This document shows positions 25,721 to 36,952 of a DNA stretch of 64,000 nucleotides, in pieces. This DNA is from Welwitschia mirabilis. Its lineage: Eukaryota > Gnetophyta > Gnetopsida > Welwitschiales. Made by a program: the position numbers and the translations under genes. The notes beneath the pieces are model-generated. The model did not search any database, was not told the DNA's origin, and worked only from the letters and a program-made list of their open reading frames with translations. How positions within the stretch are numbered: position 1 is the stretch's first letter; every line of letters starts with the position of its first letter. The stretch spans positions 83,746,477-83,810,476 of the forward strand of contig JBOZIK010000001.1 in assembly GCA_051453625.1 (NCBI GenBank). The letters run 5' to 3'.

Positions 25721-26421
25721 TATTTATTGCTAAAGCTAGTAAAATCACTTTCTATAGGTCTTTATAAGACTAGGAAATGCTCCCATGTTTTCCCTCAAAA
25801 GTTTGAATTTAGCCTTACATTCTAATTATATAATGTTGATTATAATTAAAGATTTTACTTTTTTCATCGTTAAGAAAGATGTATTTCAATTTTGATAATT
25901 ACTATTTAAATTATAATATCTCTTGATCATGTGTCTCTAAAGAAATGTTTTGATCACATAGAGATTAAAGAGTAAAGTTTCTCTATGGTTGTGGTTTAAT
26001 CATGTTATTTGTTCGTGCTTAAAAGATTCTCTCATTCATTTTTTATAACTAGTTAAAAGGGATCTTGTGCAATAATTACCTTGTAAAAATATCCATAACT
26101 GTAAGCTTTGCTCTACTTTTACCCTTTTTTTCCTATCATCCATTTGATTAAAAATATTCATGTTACATATTAAATTAGTAAACATAAGCTAAACTAAACT
26201 AGTTTAACAATGTATTAGTATATCTATAGTGGCTAACTAAGGTATTCATATAGCAATTGAAATTAGCTACAGAATCATCTACTACTAATATATTCATTTT
26301 ATTTTAATCAAATTGTATAATGTTTAAAATTTCATAAAGATAAAAATCCATGATGTTGATACTAGCATCTAAGTTAAGTAATGCATGAGAAATCATCTAA
26401 TTTTCTATAATTAATGAAATG

Positions 26422-27625
26422 TGTTAAGACTTGCTATCCTAGAGGGAAGGTATGAATAGGATAGCTATGAATAATTTTTTATTTTAATTATTTAAGTAAA
26501 TTTACACATTTAATGTATGACTAAAGTAAGAATTATACTATAAAGATTAAACTATGAAATATATAAGATTATGTACAATAATAAAGTAAAGTGAAAATAA
26601 TAAAAGCGCATGAGAGATAGAAAACAGGATTTCTTTCCTTTATTAATGAGTTAAGTAACTATAACACTCAAATGGAACTTTCTAGTAGTACTTAATCATA
26701 TAATGGAATTTTATAGTAATGCTTACCCAACAAGTAAGCTTAATAGCTTTAATATAAAATAGCATATAGATTGAGAGATATTAATAGAGATTCAAATAGT
26801 AAAAATACATATTATGAAATTTTATAGTTTAAGAACAATTATTATAAATGAAAATGTTCTTAACAAATATAATAACATTTTGGTTTTCTACCAATTATCT
26901 TCTAGCTGTTATAGGTTAATCTATTTTAAAAAAATAATATTGGCAAGGTTAAAATGATTGTTTATCCTTTTAGTTCATATATAAAATGGTGATATTTAGT
27001 CTCTACTAACTACTTACAATTATAACCAAGTGCATAAGGATTAACCAATTGATAGAAATTAGTAACTCCTATAGATAATTGATTGTTATTCTTTAATGAA
27101 TAATACAACATTATCAATGTATACCTTATAAATCCTTTTATAACCTCAAATAACTACTTCAACTTGGTACTTTTAGATAAATCTTTAGATAAAAATATAA
27201 TCATTTGTTCATCCATGGTTAGTTAATCCCTTAAGAGTGTTAGTTGACTACTTAATAATGCACTTAGTTGGTCTTAGAATAGATGTTTGACTCCTAGATA
27301 AAGCTAGTGAAGTGTTAGATGATGAAATTAAAATCTTTGTAATATGTAGTAAGTCTTTTGATGAAATCTAATTTATCATCTATTAAGTTTCTTCCTTTCA
27401 TCCTTATGACCTTTTATAGAGCTCTTGGTCTAATATGGTCATCTATATAAACTAGTCTTATGCTTAGGAAACTTTAACTTTATGTGTTAAAGAAGAAGAT
27501 CTTCTTTAATCTTTATAGAAATATGTAAATAATTAATTGTAATATATTTTATTAATAATTACATTGTTCATCAATAGGTAATTAGAATATGTAATAATAT
27601 TTCCCTTTGTCATTAATGGTAATCA
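26422..27625 (-). repeat. Element AB left (3') LTR
   Basis: It matches 51570-53395 by eye throughout. The opening 'cctagagg.aagg.atgaataggatagctatg' is near-identical, as are 'aataaaagc.catgagagatagaaa', 'ttagttgactacttaataatgca'-type sequence and 'gctcttggtctaatatggtcatctat'. It starts with TG at 26422. Its inner edge at about 27625 meets a - strand purine tract (AAAGAAGAAT at roughly 27626-27640), the expected polypurine tract of a - strand element. Confidence 0.75.
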
Positions 27626-27699
27626 ATTCTTCTTTATATGAATATAAGTAGCATAGTGATAAAAATCATTTTTTAGTAAAAGCATAAAAAACATGTTAG

Positions 27700-29260
27700 C
27701 TAGGAACTATAATTATTTTAAAATTAATTTCTAAGAAAATGAAAATGGTTTAATGAATATTTGAACTCAATTTGATACATTTGATATGTTATTCTAAATA
27801 TACCAATGAGAAAATTAAAAAAAATACTAAATTAAACATGCTATCTACTACTTATGAATATAATAATTAAAAAAAAGTAAAAAGAAAATGAGATTGAAAA
27901 CATTTTACATGGAAAAAGAAATATTATCCATATATTTGTTTAAAGGCATATCAATATAATAGTTTTTATGCTAATTAAAGTAAATAAAACTAATAAAGCA
28001 TTTAATATCTCTCCTTCTCCATCATTAATGATAATTATCAAGGTGTATAATCAAAAGTGCAAGTATAAATGAAAAATAATATATATCACCAAACATTTAG
28101 TCAGACTCAGTGTTTAACCCATGTAAATTAATAAGCCCTAAAAAATCATATGAAAATTAAGTAATAAAGATAGATGATATCCTCTTAGTGTGTAATATCA
28201 AGGAGTAGATATGAAGATAGATTTAGGATAACATTAAAAATAGTATAACAAAGCACCTATGACTCTTTATGAACAGGCCATCTCACATTATGCTAATGGT
28301 ACTAGATATGTAGAATCTATTGGTGGTGTATCCTCTGCTCTCTTTGTTTTTGCTATTTATGCCTCATCTAATATTTATTTAATGTTTTCTTCCTCTAACA
28401 TAGCGTTTCCTTCTTTCTCTTTTACTTTTAACTCTTCCTTCTCTAAGTGCTTTTTCAACTAGAGCTTCCTTCTTCTACTCTTCATTTATAGATAATGTAA
28501 ATATTCTAATAAATAAATAAACTCAAAATTATTCAAATGAGTAAGTTCTAATACATTAACTTCACTTTAATACATTATCTTCAAGATTTCCTTAAGTAGA
28601 TTAACTAGGTGCTAATAGATCTAATATTGTTTATAAATATGGATATAAATAGATTTTAACATATCTAAAACTATGTTAGGACTAAATTGAGAGTAATTGT
28701 ATTATTGATGTAATCATACAACATGAGTAGTAGGATGCATCTCTTTGAACGACCTTAATACTATTCTAGACTCAAAGATATATATGCAGACTATGATGGA
28801 TGTTGAAGAGTGATATTATGCTATGAAAGAGGTGTTATAATTTACTTATAGATGTTTATACTTAGTTATTCATGCTAAAAAATCCTATTCTCATATTATA
28901 AAGTGTGCACATGTACATAGAGATTAATATGAATGCATCTATCTAGGTGTAGGTTAAGAGGTAATGTAGAAATTTAAGATGGTAAAGTATTACTTCCTTC
29001 TTATAACCATCTAGAAAAAGTATAATGTATATAAAACTTAAGTCAAGAACTTGATAATGAAACATAAGATGCTTTGAATTAAATGTTATAATTGGTTCCT
29101 AATTAAAGTTTTATTCACATAGATTATGATCATGTTGAAATTTGTCAGGGTACTTAAAGTTGTCAAATATAAGATTATAGATATCATCACGAGGAATGCC
29201 TAATTTTTCTTCAATTGAGTTTAGTAGAAATATTTAGTTCACTCTGAAATCTTTGTCTAA
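27700..29260 (-). pseudogene. Candidate third coding region of element AB, downstream of pol
   Basis: On the - strand, 29225-29020 gives IEEKLGIPRDDIYNLIFDNF, YPDKFQ and LDLSFIYIILFLDGYKK. The order (an 'xLGIP' motif, then a short conserved helix, then a line ending in a small loop before a second helical block) recalls plant retroelement proteins annotated as 'putative plant transposon protein'. Further on, 28500-28330 is Lys/Glu-rich (KKEALVEKALREGR). Element C keeps a similar region, also ending in a Lys/Glu-rich tail, at 34.3-34.67 kb. The location after RNase H is the place where SIRE elements carry an env-like frame. Homology is my pattern reading only. Confidence 0.4.
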
Positions 29261-30822
29261 TTAACAAGATCCCATAGAAAGATCAATTTGGAATTAACAT
29301 TAAATAATTCAATTACCCTTGTGATTAATTTAGGATGTGTCATGAAGTATGGTTATTATCTCTCATACTAGAATATCTATACCAGAGTATTGCTGAGACT
29401 CTTAAAGTTATTTATTAAATTACATACTATTTGATGATAGTTAGTTTTTTGAAGTTATTTTTAAATTTTATTCTTACGTCTAGATTTATCCTAGTAAATA
29501 GATTTACTCACCATCCATAAGAGATAGATTCCTTTTTTTTTATCCCTTGATAAATTAAGGAATAATTCTGCTTACTCTTAATACCATTCTTGCATTCCAA
29601 TCACATGATTACCATCTTATGATAAAACTTTCATAGGATGAACAAACATATATATGTTAAATTCAAGATAAAAATCCTAAATTACTAAAAATGCTAAATG
29701 TATTTACTTGTAGATGACTTATAGGAAGTAAATAGTTGAATATGAGATACTTTGGTAAATTAGGAATTTTGCTAAATAGTTATCATAAATCCTATAATGC
29801 ATGTGCTTAAAGTTTTGATAATCACTGGCTAAATTATCATAAATCATACCTAGTATATGTAGAATTTTCACATAACACGAAAGAATCATATATTAAACAA
29901 ATTAAGGATAAGAAATGTCAAATAAAATGAATTTCGTTTAAGCATATGATAGATGAAAAAATGATAAAACTAAGTACGTTTGCTACTAGATCTAGGACAA
30001 ATAGATGAAGTTATTACTAAGTAAGCTAGATTTAAGATAAAGCTAAGAATACATAATTAGAAAACATAAGATAAAAAGAGAAATATGAAGATAAGAGATA
30101 ATTTGATGAAATCTAGTTAGATTTATAAGGAAGGGTATACAGTTGCTAAAGAGATTAAGTAAGATTAATAAAGCACACTAATAAACACCTAAAAAATCAT
30201 TGAAGATTATGAAGGAAGTAAGAATCCATGCTAAAAACACTTGGGAAATGTAAAAATGATGAATCATAGCCATCTATTTATAGAATTATTATATTTAAAC
30301 AATATACAGTTACTTCTTAGTGATATGTGGTTATCTATTATGAAGGAAATATAAGGATATTAAGGTATGTTTGGTTAATCTTATAGAAACACTAGTCAAC
30401 AATATGGAAATAAAGGATAAAGACTTAGAAATGAGTTTTCAATCAAGTAGGAAATAGGGACTAACTAGTTGAAAACCTAACAAACACTAATGCATAGGAA
30501 GACTACTATTTAAATTCTAGTATTTAACTAGGTAAGAAGGATAAAGCAGGGCTACTAAACTATGAAAAGATGGTACCAAACTAAGAATTAAGTGGGGATT
30601 TTAAAAATATTAGAATTAGAGGGATCACTAATAATTAAGAAGATAGATTAGCATAAGTTTTATGCTTATAAATATTTGTTATGAGGTATAAAAGGATTAG
30701 GTATAGGTTATAATATCAATAGATTTACATAATAATATAAATATATCTTTGAAGCATGGTTTTATGAAGATATCTACATGTCATTATTTGGTTGACACAT
30801 ATTTAAGATGCATGTCCTTACT

Positions 30823-31611
30823 TTATGTATGATCCTTAATAAAATGAAAAGGGATGTTAATGTATTTGGTTGTAGAGTAAAGCACAAGGTTCTCAAAAAT
30901 TTTGATTATGCTAGAATTATCATATAATACAAAAGTATCAAACTCATGGACATTTATGTCTTTGACAAATGATGAATTTAAAAACCTTGAGTGAAATAGC
31001 TGTTTATCAACCACTACATAATTTAGATTTAGTATTACAGAGGGTAATAAAGATTTACTTCTTACTATTTCAACTAATAATACATGACCTTAAAAAGTAA
31101 TCATAATTAGTCATATGCTTTCAATACTGCTTTGAAGTAGTTTAGTTATCATTATAACAAGAAAATAAACATAAATAATATTCTTTATAAAACCATATAC
31201 CATATCAAAAGTAGAGTTTAAATACATTAATATTCTCTTAATTACTTTTAAATAATACTATTTAGATTTTAACTAATACCTAGTGCATATTAATTTTATA
31301 AAAGTAATGGCTAGCTTATTTGTAACAAGATCGATTAGTATTCTGATCATGTTTTGATATATCTTAGTGTTTACATCCTTTTTATTTTCATTAGCATCAA
31401 TCTGTCAGTAGTGATAATTGGAGTAGAAATAAAGTTGTTGTGCTAAATCAAATTTCTTCACTAGCCCACTTGGAAAAAAATTTATTATAGAAATACAACT
31501 TTCTTCTTTATTTTAATCTATAATCCAAGAAATATTCCAAACTCAACTAGATTTTTAATCTAAAACTCATTAGACATTAATTTAATAAATTCATGAGACA
31601 CAGAGTCTAAG
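30823..31611 (-). pseudogene. Element AB RT C-terminal part and RNase H
   Basis: Reading leftward on the - strand from 31611: SVSHEFIKLMSNEF (the LC.EFSKLM..EF segment after the catalytic box), NLVEFGIFLGL (the L.FFLGLQI motif), LVKKFDL, DANENKKDVNTKIYQNMI (the GK.VD..LYR.MIGSL block), then RNase H ending FDTFVLYDNSSIIKIFENLV and TKYINIPFHFI (the YCDN.SAI...NPV..SRTKHI block). The last 63 codons (31014-30823) are open. The catalytic Asp of the YCDN motif is kept. Stops and frameshifts occur upstream. Confidence 0.75.
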
Positions 31612-31957
31612 TCAAAGATTCCTCTACTAACCAATGCTATCTTCACATGTCTCTAATGCCACCTCCACATGCCTCTACCATGTGTTTTTAATTGCTTCTG
31701 CTATGTGTCATCACCTCATATCTCCATTTGTAGCTATAGTTTTACATGAAATTAAGTCTATCTTCTACCATGTATTCTAAAAGTGGCTAAATATTTGCAG
31801 TTTAATATGGAGAAAAACATAACATTTAATTTTATTTTAAAAATAATAAAAGATGTATTTTATGATTAGAACATTAAGTTAATGTCTTTGTTTACACTAA
31901 ATTATCTTGAAATACTTGATATAAATGTTAATTTTTACATGTTAGCACACCTTTTAA
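31612..31957 (-). repeat. Element D 3' LTR, truncated
   Basis: About 345 bp matching 47232-47575. Shared blocks include 'attcctctac.aaccaatgct', 'cacctccacatgc.tctaccatgt', 'atttaattttattttaaaaataat' and 'acttgatac/t'. The end 'ttacatgtta.ca' at 31957 matches the LTR start on the - strand. The other end stops inside the LTR relative to the 5' copy, which continues another ~940 bp to its primer site. So the 3' end of this LTR is missing, with copia RT immediately beyond. Confidence 0.7.
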
Positions 31958-32247
31958 CCAGGATTTTGTTAGTGCCTTAGTAAAAAGTTAATAATAAAAT
32001 GATTAAACATGGAAAAATTGTTTGGGTTAAAAGTTTGTCAAGCATGCAAATGATGTACTTGAAAACTTTATGTAATTAAGAAATCAAAGCAAGAACTTTT
32101 ATTGAAAATCAAGATGTTATCCCCCCAACCAAAACTTGACTCTGTCCTTAAAGTTTATGATGAAAATGTTAAGTTATTTAAGAACATAGGCATAGACAAA
32201 TGATGTAAATTAAGCTAAGGAAAAGGATAATATTTTTACAACTACAC

Positions 32248-32280
<33 letters not shown>

Positions 32281-32308
32281 GATATATAGATATGTATAGT
32301 GTACCATA
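31958..32308 (-). other. Element D 3' untranslated tail
   Basis: On the - strand a 'gtcaagttttggttgggggg' stretch (32140-32121) is followed by ataacatcttg and about 160 bp before the LTR. A G-run ending in a GATAAC-like start is common just after pol in Athila-type elements. The left part is AT-rich, and a (TA)14 run lies at 32253-32280. No coding content. Confidence 0.5.
32253..32280 (+). repeat. (TA)14 microsatellite
   Basis: Perfect TA run followed by interrupted gatatatagatatg. It lies about 30 bp outside the left LTR of element C and may blur the exact junction there. Confidence 0.95.
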
Positions 32309-33697
32309 TTAAAGGATCGAGAAATCCAAAGAGGGAGCGAATAGGTTTCTAAAACATTTATTTAAATTACTTTATAATATTAACTTTACTTGAAATAAAT
32401 CATTAAATACTTGTATAAGAAAATTAAAACTAATCTAAAAAATTGAAAGATAGAAAGATAGAAATACCAATCAAAAGAACAAAATATTTATAGTGGTTTG
32501 GAAAAACCTCCTACTCCATTGTCAATGATTATCTTCTATCGAAACCTAATCTGAATCTTTGTTAATCTATTCTAGGTATTACATGTTTACAAATGGACTT
32601 TTTCTGAATACTTGGCCTTAACCTTTTACAAGAAAGTAGAGTAATGATGATAGTATACTCAAATCCACAGGTATCACTTGAACTTTAGCTTAAGAATAAT
32701 ATTAAATCACTTCTTTAAAAGATGATACAATCTAAAAACAAAGAGTACTACTGATCTAATCATATATGCAAACATACCAACAGTTCTTGATTTGTTCTTA
32801 GTTAGGAATGAGATGCCAATAAGTACAATGAAAATATCCAAAAGATTTAAAAGTTTGGTATAGTGATTTTAACTCTTGGTAATATATAGTGAAAGTCTTT
32901 TAGAGTTTTTAAAAGTGAAAATATCTTTTAATGGACATAAAATGGATACATAACAGCTATAATATTTGTGTTATTATCATAATCGATTAAATCCTCAAAA
33001 CTCTAGTTGATTTCAACTACTTTCATCACTTAAATTAGTCATCCTTGAGCTCTTTTAGTTGACCCTAATTCTTATGGTCTAGTCAACTTTTCATTTGGTT
33101 ATCATAGATCTATCCTATCATCAAATTAGTCTAGAAAAAATTCAACACACTTTTCTACTCTAGGTCTGATTGACCCCTTAGGAATCCAGTCGACCCCTTG
33201 CTTATTAACTATGAAGTATTAAATGCCTAGTTGCATAGGTTTAGTTAACTTCTCAGGTGTTTCGTGGATCCCTTGATGATTGGCTAAGAAGTTTTAGATT
33301 CATAGTTCTTAAGTCTAGTCGATCCTTTAAGTGTCTGGTCACTCCCTTAACAATCGATTAAGAAGTAGTAGATGCACAGTGCTCAGGTTCGATCAACCTC
33401 TTAGATGTCTAGTTGACTTCTTGATGATCAGTTAAGAAGTAGTTGTGCTTAAGTTCAAGGTCTTAATTCATTCCTCAAATGTCCAATTATCCCCTCTAAA
33501 TTCAGTTCATTTTTTATGTGTTTGCTTTAGGTGTGGTCAACTCCTTAGAAATTTGGTCAATCCCTTAGGAGGGTATTTAAAATTAATAAGTTTTAGGATT
33601 AAAATATGATATGAATTACTTTAGTTTCTAACTTGGAATTGATAATTATTTTCTATATAAGATCTAACTTTAGTACACAAAACATATTAGTTTAACA
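32309..33697 (-). repeat. Element C left (3') LTR
   Basis: It matches 36953-38355 along its length: 'aataggtttctaaaa', 'gaaagatagaaag', 'cctcc.actcca', 'tttaaaagtttggtatagtgattttaactctt', 'agggtat' and the end 'attagtttaaca'. Four ~74 bp tandem units carrying GTCGA/TTGAC motifs lie at about 33150-33450. On the - strand it opens TGTTAAACTAATATG, directly after the tract TAAAGAAGGAGAT. Confidence 0.85.
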
Positions 33698-33710
33698 ATC
33701 TCCTTCTTTA
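33698..33710 (-). other. Element C polypurine tract
   Basis: On the - strand TAAAGAAGGAGAT directly precedes TGTTAAAC, a decayed form of the GGGGGAGATTGTTAG-type junction that ends many plant copia internal regions. Confidence 0.7.
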
Positions 33711-34199
33711 ACATTGATGGAAAACATTTTCTTAGTTGAGGAGATTTAATTTGGAAAAACTCCCTTTTACAAAATATCTATTAACTTTTTCAAAAATATT
33801 AATCATTTTATATCAAGTAGGACATTTTGGAAAGTTTCAAATTTGTGATAAAATTAAAACAACTTGAAATACAATTTGTAAAATATAAAAATACCAAAAT
33901 ATATTTCATAAAACATTTTGATCATGAATTATTTAATAACCATAAGATATACCAAAAATTCATAATGAAAAATAGATGTGCACTATAAATTTGAAAGAGA
34001 AATTATTAAACATGAAAACCAAGTCTATTTCTAATACTGAAAGATGAATAGTACAAAGAAAAGTGTTCATTAAGAGTAGATATAACTAAAAGTAACAAAA
34101 ACAACTAATAACTAATAGTAACAAAAACAACTAACTAATTCTTCTCCTTTTAACATAAATGATAAGGGAAAGAAGAAACACAATCATAAAAGACATAAG

Positions 34200-34706
34200 T
34201 AAAGAAAAAGAGATTTGGTCAGATTCTTTTGCTTTCTCCTCTTCTAGTGCTTATTTAGAATCATCTTTTTCTTCCTCTTTATCTTTTTTCATTGCCTTCC
34301 ACATTGAGCTTTTGGATTTCTCTGAAGTATTAACAATATCTTACCTAGCTGTAATTAGATCTTTTTTTATGTGCTTGGTACGTGAGTTAATTTGCCTCAA
34401 GTATGAAATAGTATCTTCTAGTGAGGCTTGCTTGGGAGAAGGAGATTTAAAGAATTTCTTGGATCCGATAAAGATATGCATATAAGACAATGCCACACAC
34501 CTAATGGATGACATGGGGTTAAGGGTTTCAAGCTTCAGGTAAAATATGACTCTATAATAACAAATACTTGTAATCAACAAAGAGTAGGATAAAGCCCTAA
34601 TTCTATGATACTCCAACCAGAAGACCACATTCTTTAGTATAATAAAAAGGGCATCAATGGAGTGCCTAATTCCTACCAAGACTATATGAATAAGTTTTAA
34701 AGGCAT
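34200..34706 (-). pseudogene. Element C fusion of integrase leader to downstream coding region
   Basis: The - strand frame open from 34706 to 34341 starts as integrase leader (KNQVSITMPLKLIHIVLVG, with its first residues upstream of the ATG), matching the SKN.VSTSRPLELLH.DLFG stretch just before the first catalytic Asp, which is Val here. After that Gly it switches without a stop to RHSIDALFIILKNVVFW and RALSYSLLITSI, then SLEDTISYLRQINSRTKHI and, past a stop, a Lys/Glu-rich tail. The second part resembles plant 'putative plant transposon protein' sequences (D..L....I..H.......LPYG.L.T.I pattern). I infer an in-frame deletion of core integrase, RT and RNase H. Confidence 0.55.
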
Positions 34707-35285
34707 AGTTATGGAAACTTGGTTTTTACTTTTGTGTGAAGTTTATATTTGTTTTTCCTTTTAGCATGCATCAAAAAGACCATGTTTTTCAACATTTATT
34801 TTTGAAATACCTTTGATAATTTATTTTCTACTAATTATTTTCAAATAATTATAATTATGTAACCTAATCATTTATGTCAACATTCTTCTTGATTAATAAG
34901 GAAAAAATAATAAGTGAAAAATTATTAATCTATGCTTTAAACATTATTCATTCTATTTTCTTTGAGAATAATATCATTTTTTTTACCATGTCCTAACTTC
35001 ATATTTACAACTATCAAATATAACCTTATAATCTTTTTCACAAATTTGTCTAATACTGAGTAAATTATCTTTAATCTATTGACATATAGAACTTCATTTA
35101 TTCTAGATACATTTCCTTCACTGATGCTTTCGATTCCTTTAATTTTGGCTCTTTTATTATCACTAAAGGTAACTTTTTCTTCATTAAAATCACTTAACTA
35201 TTTAAATCTAGATTTTTCTTTTATTATATGTTGAGAACAACCATTGTCCAAATACCAGCTAGTGTCATTTAAAGCCTTGAATGAT
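34707..35285 (-). pseudogene. Element C protease and GAG-pre-integrase region
   Basis: Near 35265 the - strand reads WYLDNGCSQHI, where copia protease has WxLDSGCSxHM. The active-site DSG is DNG here, a G-to-A change. It continues with VTFSDNKRAKIKGI and a VLYVNRLK segment (the VTFGDN.KGKI.G..VLYVxGLK order). Then LGHGKKNDIILKE and, near 34800, LSKVFQK with MHAKRKNKYK, matching the linker and the C..CQ.GKQ zinc-like motif before integrase. It is interrupted by stops and frame changes. Confidence 0.7.
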
Positions 35286-35829
35286 ATCTAAATTAAAAGA
35301 CTTTTTAAATCATGAGATTTTACCCACTTAATCCTTTTAGACTAATGTAATACACCTTCTCTTAAAACAAATATAAATGGAAAAGTACTAAATATATTTG
35401 AAAATAGCATTAATTTTCTATTATTATGAAATAGCTTTAAATGACTTGACTTATCATAGAAATGAAAAGTAACTTTAGGAATAAACTTATTCTATCAAGT
35501 TACATGATTTTGCTGACTTTGTGATCTTTGGGGGATGAAGCCAATACCTAACTTATCATGTGATGATTTTCAAATTTCAAACATCTATTCTAATTTAGTC
35601 GAATTATCAGAAAATTTATTAATAAAGTGTAACAATTTCTTTACCTATTGTATATGTGTAATTTGACTCAATTTCCTTCTTTTCTTTAATGAAGGATTTT
35701 TACAATCTTGTTCAAATCATTTATGGCCTTTACTAACTTCTCACATTTCATTTACAGTTCTTGACAAATGCCTTCGAGCTTATTTTGATCTTTTTTAATG
35801 ACATCTAAATTATCTAGTTTAGATGTACT

Positions 35830-36886
35830 AGGTAAGTTCTGTAATGAAGGAACAATTGCCATAAAAAAAGTCTTCTATCTCCATTTGAATCTTAGTCTGA
35901 GCTATTATCATCATTCTCATCCACAGTATCCTATGTTTTAGCAAATGAAGATGTCTTTGAATTCATCTATTCTTTCTTCTTATTTGAGCACTCATTTGCC
36001 ATGTATTCAAAGCCTTTGCATGCACAGCATTAGATCTCTTTTTTTTTGTCTTGATCTTTCCTAAACTTTGAGTTTCCTATTCTTAAATCTTTTCTTAGCT
36101 CATGTTGTGTAAAAATTTCTTGAATATTCTTGATAGGAGAGAAACTTCATCATCATCTAGATCTTTATCAAATTTCTTTGATCTATACTCTTCCTGCACA
36201 CACTTCAATGTAATACCTTTATTCTTATTTTTAGAAAAATTTTATTCATATGTTTGCAAATTACCTTTTAATTCTTCTAAAGACATCATGTTAATATTTT
36301 TTCTTTCTTTGATTACTATGTCTTTTAGTGTAAATCTTTTTGAAAGGGATCTCAACCCTTTTTGGATTACTTTTATCTCATCCACTCTTTTACCTAGACC
36401 TATCATGAAATTTATGATGTTGTTAAGTCTAGCAAATGATTCCTATAAAGTATCCTTCTTATCCATATAAATGTCTTCAAATTTGGAGATAAGAATTTGG
36501 AACTAAGCCTATTTGATATTGGATATCCTTTCATATGAAACTTCAAGAATATCCCATTCATTCTTGATGTGTTTATAATTTACAATCCATTTAAATTCAA
36601 CTACATAAACTATACAAAATATAGCATTAAGAGCATGGGTGTCTCTGATAGCTCTAGATCTATAGGTGGGAGTCCATTAGTCTTAGGTTTTTTGAACTAA
36701 AATGGTATTACGATGAACATCAATTTTTATTAGAGTAGGCATAGTATATTCATTGTAAATAATCTTTTCAATGTCTACATCTAAGAAACTAAGAAAGATT
36801 TTCATTCAGTCTTTCCAACATGCATAGTTCAACCCATCAAACATGGATGTATGAATAGTGAAAAATCCATTAGAAGTATTACTCAT
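35830..36886 (-). pseudogene. Element C gag
   Basis: The ATG at 36886 lies about 50 bases after the primer site. The early motif FDGLNYACWKDxMKIFL (x is a stop) is the FDGxNYxxWKxRMxxFL signature of plant copia gag. It is followed by NEWDILEVSYE (..AWDxLxxxYEG), SFARLNNIINFMIGLGKRV (..F..I.N.L..LGK), LRSLSKRFTLKDIVI and LEELKGNLQTYE, all in order. The zinc knuckle lies at 36029-35988. About ten stops interrupt it, most explicable as C-to-T or G-to-A changes. Homologous to AB gag at 50.4-51.4 kb. Confidence 0.8.
35988..36029 (-). other. Element C gag zinc knuckle with His to Tyr
   Basis: The - strand reads CCACKGFEYMANEC: C-x2-C-x4-Y-x4-C, where retroviral-type knuckles have C-x2-C-x4-H-x4-C. 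The single change His (CAC) to Tyr (TAC) is one C-to-T transition. Metal binding would be impaired. Confidence 0.75.
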
Positions 36887-36938
36887 TTTTAGGTTCTAAA
36901 GTCTAGATCTATTAGGAAATTAACACAGACTTAACAAA

Positions 36939-36950
36939 GCTCTAATATCA
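36939..36950 (-). other. Element C primer binding site, tRNA-iMet
   Basis: On the - strand TGATATTAGAGC lies two bases from the LTR end and matches TGGTATCAGAGC with two transitions. The following ttgttaag is common after this primer site in copia elements. Confidence 0.8.
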
Positions 36951-36952
36951 AA

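Noticed and set aside
28259-28462. 67-codon + strand frame at 28259
   Set aside because: It lies opposite the Lys/Glu-rich - strand remnant of AB and looks like its complement rather than a gene.
34159-34485. 108-codon + strand frame, Ser/Phe-rich
   Set aside because: Antisense shadow of the better supported - strand fusion frame and its Lys/Glu-rich tail in element C.
36102-36470. 122-codon + strand frame
   Set aside because: Exactly antisense to element C gag, whose - strand motifs are clear.
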